Origin: JANWJE01 sp044326545
Lineage (GTDB): Bacteria; Chlamydiota; Chlamydiia; Chlamydiales; Parachlamydiaceae
Length of the DNA: 64,000 bases
NCBI GenBank assembly: GCA_044326545.1
Contig: JBIRBM010000001.1
Span: 186,001-250,000 of the forward strand
Reading direction: 5' to 3'
Part shown: positions 60,026 through 64,000 of the stretch, piece after piece
Numbering within the stretch: the first letter of the stretch is position 1
How the letters are laid out: every line of letters begins with the position of its first letter
The notes under the pieces: model-generated
Databases searched by the model: none
Told to the model about the DNA's origin: nothing
Seen by the model: the letters and a program-made list of their open reading frames with translations, nothing else
Position numbers and translations under genes: made by a program

Positions 60026-60063
60026 GATAATAGAAAATAAGAAAAAATACTAAGGTACGGATT

Positions 60064-63000
60064 ATGAACAGTCATTTTTCCCCAATCTATCGTTCTTTTG
60101 GTTTAAAAACCCCCAAACTACCGGGAGCGGACGAGATAGGGACAGGAGCTAAAACACCTTTGATTTCCGCTCAAGAAAAAGACAATCTGAGTCGGAAAGT
60201 GTCTGATTCTGCTTTATCTCAACTGTCGATTGAATCCAACAATCCTCGTTCTCTTGGTTGGCCCACAGGGATTTTTTCATGGATCAATTTAGGGATAAAA
60301 CAAGATCTCATTCCTGAGGATGAATCAGACACATTCGGCTGGGGTTGGGGCGATCTCGATGAGGAGGACATTCAAGAGTTTAACGAAAAAGATGAACTCC
60401 CCTTGTTTGAAAAAGGGACCATTAAAACATATCAAGCAGCGAAAAAAGGGTGGTCGCAATACCTTTTGGGTGAAGTGCTAGAAGCAGGACTGGATCAATT
60501 ATCACCCGTTATTCGGACAATTGCCAGTTCATATCAGCATTTTGATGAAGAAAAGGTGATTTCTTCTCAGAAGAAAGAGATGCTTAACCAGCTTGATGAT
60601 CCTCTCTATGTTGAGTTTTACGAAGTTGTAGAGGCAGCGTTAATCCCCATGATAAAAGAGAATGTGTTAGCCTCTTTGGCAACGAAATGCGGCGCTGTCC
60701 CTGCTCTCATTTCTTCTCAGCACGCTTTAATTGTAAAAATGTCGAAGGTCATTTTGGCGCGTGGTTTTGCCAATCTGGCTAAAGAAGTTAAAGCCAATCA
60801 AGATCAAATTTCAAACTTTGACGACCAACCCTCTTTAGTCAGCGTGATCTGCCTTCTTTGCGAAAAATCAGGTCAGCACATTAATCCAAAAGTGATGGAG
60901 CGGATTGAAAAGAAATATCAAAAAAATGAACAGAAATTAGCTGTTCTGATTGACAAGCTTTTTCCTGGTGTAGGGGATAGGGTCGACGATAAGGCGTCCT
61001 TAGAGTGTTATATTAAAGAGTATATCGCATCGTCTGACGTCAATCGAAAGAAAGCAATTAAGCATGATTTATTTCCTCTTTTGAATCTTTCGATGGATAG
61101 TTCCGGGGCAATCTGTGGGTATGATGATAAACAAAAAATAGAAATAGACACTTTCTTCTTTCATCTAGAAGCCTTGCATGCCAAACATCAAGAGCTCGAT
61201 GACCTCTTCAAACAAGTGAGCCACGATATTCTTCTTTGTTTATTTCCTCATAAACTATCAGACATTAAAGAAATTTCAGGTCTTTTAACAAATCTTCAAA
61301 TCCCTGGGATCATGAACAAAAATGTGGGGGATACTCTTTTTGATCTGATTCAAGATTCTGTCGCGGATCTCTTGCGAGATTCATACCTTCCTCTTGAACA
61401 TAATCATGTACGAAATGAGAAGTGGGAAATGGATCTTAATGATCGGATAGGAGCTCCTGATTTAAAATCTGTTCTTAAAGCCCCATCAGCATTATTAACC
61501 GCTTTTGCAAAACAGTATATCCAGTCTGACCCAACAGTCATCGAAACTGTAGGGGATGTGATTGATCGATTGCTGCATCCTTCACCTTCTGAAGCCGAGA
61601 AAAATGATTTAGATCAATTAGCCCATCACAACCTAGCTGATTGGCTCGTTAGAACAGTTCAAATTCTAATGAGTGCAGAAAATCCTCAATTATCAGGACT
61701 CTCGGGTTTTGGTCAGCAAATGATGAATAACTTAACGCTCGCTTTGATGGCCAAAGGGGCGGCATTAGTGATTCCTCAAGATGTTCAAATTAAACCCGAG
61801 AGATTTATTGAGGAATTTAGTCAACGGTTGATTGAAAAAAAGAACGAGATGGAGGGTGATGTTGCGATATCACCAGAATTTTGGATACATTTTATGGGCG
61901 ATCTCCCTCTTCCTCCCATTCTTAGAGAGCTTCTCATCCCCATTCTCATAAAAAAAGGGGGGAGTTTAAAAACTCAAGCAAATGCGATGAATCTGGAGTT
62001 TGAACAAGTTAGAGTCATTCATCAAGAAGCATTTAAAAAAATGCAAGGATATGAAGGGGGAGAGCAATTCATTTCAATTACAGAGCAAGTGAGCGAGCGG
62101 ATCATTGAGCAAGTTGTTGGAAAAAATATTGAATTGGTCACGGCGTTTGGACTTGGAGAGACATTGGAAGAGCTTTTGGCTAATTACTTACCTGGTGTGA
62201 GAGTCAGTGACGAACTCAAAATGTGGTTCAAACAAAATATCAGTTCTCTTGGAGAGGTAAGCGAAGGGGAGGCTCCTGTTGCAGTTTCTATGCTGAAGGA
62301 TTGTCTTCAAGCTGTTCTCCTTAAGTCTATCGTGAATACAATTGAGAAAAATTTTAAAAATGATGGCAAAGATTATGCTGCGCAACTGTTAGGCAATATT
62401 CATGATGTGTTTTCCAAAGCTTTCGATGCCTTCGATGATGATCAAAGAGCTCAGTTGGATGCTGCCATCAAGATTCAAGATGCCATTGAGGAGAAGTCTC
62501 AACAAATTGAGAGAATAAAAGGAGACATCCCTCCAAAACCTGACATAACAGATCTCAAAGGAAAGAAAAAATTAGAAGGGTTGATCGAGGTTAATCTCAG
62601 GTATGTGCGAGCCACTGATGATGTGGAGAGATTGACAAAAAAAAGAGATGACGTTCTTGACTCTTTGAATCAGCAAGTGGGCCATCCATTCAATCTGTTA
62701 CCTTCTCAACTTGACTCTATTGGAGAATGGGTTGTCCGCCGAAAAATTGAAACAGCTCAATTCAAATCAAAACAAGATGAAATAAAAAATTTAGAAGGCG
62801 AAATCTCTCGTCTTAATGTGCGCATGGCAATCGTTGGACCATTATCTAAACTTAAACAAGAACTCAAAGAAAATGAATGTCTTTTAAGCCTTCTTCAATT
62901 ACCTGGTGAACAATTCCGTTTGATTGTAGATGCCCTCAATATTCAATCGACTTTAAAGCAGGCAGCAAGAGTGCAGGACACTTTATCTGAAGAATTGGAA

Positions 63001-64000
63001 GAAAAAAAAGAGGCTTTTGACAACTACAAGAGTAAAAATCAACCCAACTGGAATGAGGTAAAAGAGTGGATTCATCATTCCATTCGAGCTAAACTAGAAG
63101 TCAAAATGCTCTCTTTGGAAATTGAAAGCTTAGAAGAAGATTTAGATGCCCAATTAAGTGCATTTCGCGTTCTTTCTAAAGAATTGGTTGCCCTGATAGG
63201 GTGGGATAAAAAAGAAAGTCTTGATCTTCCTCCTTCTTTACAAGGACACGTCTGGTCTTTAATTGAGTCGATCCAAGATAAGCAGGTGGCTCGGCTCTTG
63301 TTTAGGCAAGTCGCTCCTTTTTTTACCTGCATTCAGGACGTTGAAAAAAAACAAGCAAGATTGAAAAACCTGGTCGAAGACGATCCGTTTTTAGGAGAAC
63401 TGATTCATGCTGTCTCAGAAGATCTGATTAGCCGGATCCCGGATTACGTCACAAGCTATAAACCGATTGCAAAAAATCTTTTAGAAGAGATGGGACTTGA
63501 TCATCCAAGCGAAGGTGAAGTGGCTCGCATGGAGTCCGCTCTTTGTCGCACACTCATTGAATTAGGAAAAGATGGAGTCAAAGCGTCAATGCTAAAACCC
63601 TTCCTTAAAGGGCTTGTCTCAGTTGAAGAAGAGGAGGAGTTGAGCGAATCGATTGCTAAATTAATTGAAGAGGGCAAAATGTGTGAAGAAGAGATTGCCG
63701 ATCTCCTTGAGCCTTTTTCTAATGAATCGGAGGGTCAAGCTAAACACTTAGCCCGCGAAATCAATCAATTGATGCTCAACAGAGGAAAGGGAAGACTGAC
63801 AGTTGATCATCTCATCAAAGCTTACAACAAGCAAGCGAGCCGTCAGCAGCAAAAACTTTTGCCTCGTCACCAGTCCCACGTTCGATCTAAATTAATGAAA
63901 AAAAGAATGGTAGAAAAAATTCAATCTGTTGTGATCACGCCAGAAGAAATTGCCGAGGCGCTCAATGCAGTGATTCCGGGAGCGACAGATCTCCATTTGC
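60064..64000 (+). CDS. Giant protein, at least 1312 residues, open at the window end (partial)
   Basis: From the ATG at 60064 the frame stays open for 1312 codons to the window edge. I read it codon by codon without meeting a stop. The N-terminus is polar (TPKLPGADEIGTGAKTPLI) with no signal peptide. An acidic patch GWGWGDLDEEDIQEFNEKDE lies near residue 98. The body is mainly helical, with recurring blocks of I/L-rich segments. Residues about 800-1080 have coiled-coil character (EKSQQIERIKGD, EEKKEAFDNYKSKNQ). I recognise no catalytic motif or family. The AT-rich upstream region and PLD neighbour resemble the other putative effector genes, so a large secreted effector is a guess. Confidence 0.8.
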   Translation, partial: MNSHFSPIYRSFGLKTPKLPGADEIGTGAKTPLISAQEKDNLSRKVSDSALSQLSIESNNPRSLGWPTGIFSWINLGIKQDLIPEDESDTFGWGWGDLDEEDIQEFNEKDELPLFEKGTIKTYQAAKKGWSQYLLGEVLEAGLDQLSPVIRTIASSYQHFDEEKVISSQKKEMLNQLDDPLYVEFYEVVEAALIPMIKENVLASLATKCGAVPALISSQHALIVKMSKVILARGFANLAKEVKANQDQISNFDDQPSLVSVICLLCEKSGQHINPKVMERIEKKYQKNEQKLAVLIDKLFPGVGDRVDDKASLECYIKEYIASSDVNRKKAIKHDLFPLLNLSMDSSGAICGYDDKQKIEIDTFFFHLEALHAKHQELDDLFKQVSHDILLCLFPHKLSDIKEISGLLTNLQIPGIMNKNVGDTLFDLIQDSVADLLRDSYLPLEHNHVRNEKWEMDLNDRIGAPDLKSVLKAPSALLTAFAKQYIQSDPTVIETVGDVIDRLLHPSPSEAEKNDLDQLAHHNLADWLVRTVQILMSAENPQLSGLSGFGQQMMNNLTLALMAKGAALVIPQDVQIKPERFIEEFSQRLIEKKNEMEGDVAISPEFWIHFMGDLPLPPILRELLIPILIKKGGSLKTQANAMNLEFEQVRVIHQEAFKKMQGYEGGEQFISITEQVSERIIEQVVGKNIELVTAFGLGETLEELLANYLPGVRVSDELKMWFKQNISSLGEVSEGEAPVAVSMLKDCLQAVLLKSIVNTIEKNFKNDGKDYAAQLLGNIHDVFSKAFDAFDDDQRAQLDAAIKIQDAIEEKSQQIERIKGDIPPKPDITDLKGKKKLEGLIEVNLRYVRATDDVERLTKKRDDVLDSLNQQVGHPFNLLPSQLDSIGEWVVRRKIETAQFKSKQDEIKNLEGEISRLNVRMAIVGPLSKLKQELKENECLLSLLQLPGEQFRLIVDALNIQSTLKQAARVQDTLSEELEEKKEAFDNYKSKNQPNWNEVKEWIHHSIRAKLEVKMLSLEIESLEEDLDAQLSAFRVLSKELVALIGWDKKESLDLPPSLQGHVWSLIESIQDKQVARLLFRQVAPFFTCIQDVEKKQARLKNLVEDDPFLGELIHAVSEDLISRIPDYVTSYKPIAKNLLEEMGLDHPSEGEVARMESALCRTLIELGKDGVKASMLKPFLKGLVSVEEEEELSESIAKLIEEGKMCEEEIADLLEPFSNESEGQAKHLAREINQLMLNRGKGRLTVDHLIKAYNKQASRQQQKLLPRHQSHVRSKLMKKRMVEKIQSVVITPEEIAEALNAVIPGATDLHL

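Noticed and set aside
1..64000. tRNA, rRNA, CRISPR arrays and intact insertion sequences
   Set aside because: I scanned the intergenic regions by eye and saw no tRNA TpsiC-arm pattern with cloverleaf, no regularly spaced direct repeats and no transposase reading frame.

Overview
The window looks like the chromosome of an environmental, non-Chlamydiaceae member of the Chlamydiota (Parachlamydia/Waddlia/Simkania-type). Several gene blocks follow the order I remember from Chlamydia: ftsW-murG-murC-cutA with an ftsQ-like gene, rsbV-miaA, a coiled-coil gene, ybeB(rsfS)-fabF-nudix, then aas, cysS, lysS, priA and mutS. Unlike Chlamydia, MurC is not fused to Ddl, complex I genes are present, and there are many accessory genes. 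Base composition is AT-leaning throughout, and very AT-rich upstream of the putative effector genes. No rRNA, tRNA, CRISPR array or intact insertion sequence was recognised. The genus assignment is inference.

Layout. 1-5.1 kb: end of a LysM protein, ftsW, murG, murC, an ftsQ-like gene and cutA, forming a peptidoglycan/division operon. 5.1-9.5 kb: a UvrA-type ATPase on the minus strand, an RsbV-like STAS protein and miaA. 9.8-14.9 kb: a coiled-coil protein, a HAD phosphatase and a type III glutamine synthetase. 14.9-21.0 kb (minus strand): a biosynthetic operon with, in transcription order, a previously unlisted 38-residue lanthipeptide precursor, a class II lanthionine synthetase (LanM) with a three-cysteine zinc site, a type III polyketide synthase, a methyltransferase and an FAD oxidoreductase. 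21.3-28.6 kb: rsfS, fabF, a Nudix hydrolase, a small membrane protein, a very large Aas protein with an embedded acyl carrier domain, cysS and a small conserved protein. 28.9-41.1 kb (minus strand): small membrane or hypothetical proteins interleaved with lysS, rimO, priA and mutS. 41.3-48.9 kb: a secreted GH18 chitinase-like protein, a SopB/IpgD-type inositol phosphatase divergently paired with a phosphatidylinositol-kinase-like protein, and a coiled-coil protein. 49.2-56.2 kb: nuoA-G. 56.3-64.0 kb: a secreted kelch-repeat protein, a phospholipase D family protein with an Inc-like hydrophobic hairpin, and a giant reading frame that runs off the window.

Two parts stand out. The first is the lanA-lanM-PKS-methyltransferase-oxidoreductase operon: a complete-looking RiPP precursor/synthetase pair joined by overlapping genes to a resorcinol/quinone-type type III polyketide pathway. 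The second is the phosphoinositide locus, where a phosphatase and a kinase-like protein sit head to head in a region that also carries chitinase-like, coiled-coil, PLD and giant-protein genes. This would fit a host-membrane-manipulating effector island.

Intergenic spaces share degenerate dispersed repeats. One is a GAACCTGTTCAA-type element, one is a longer element bounded by ATTAGACT/AGTCTATT ends, and one is an exact 15-mer seen twice and near-exactly three more times. There are also several long perfect hairpins.
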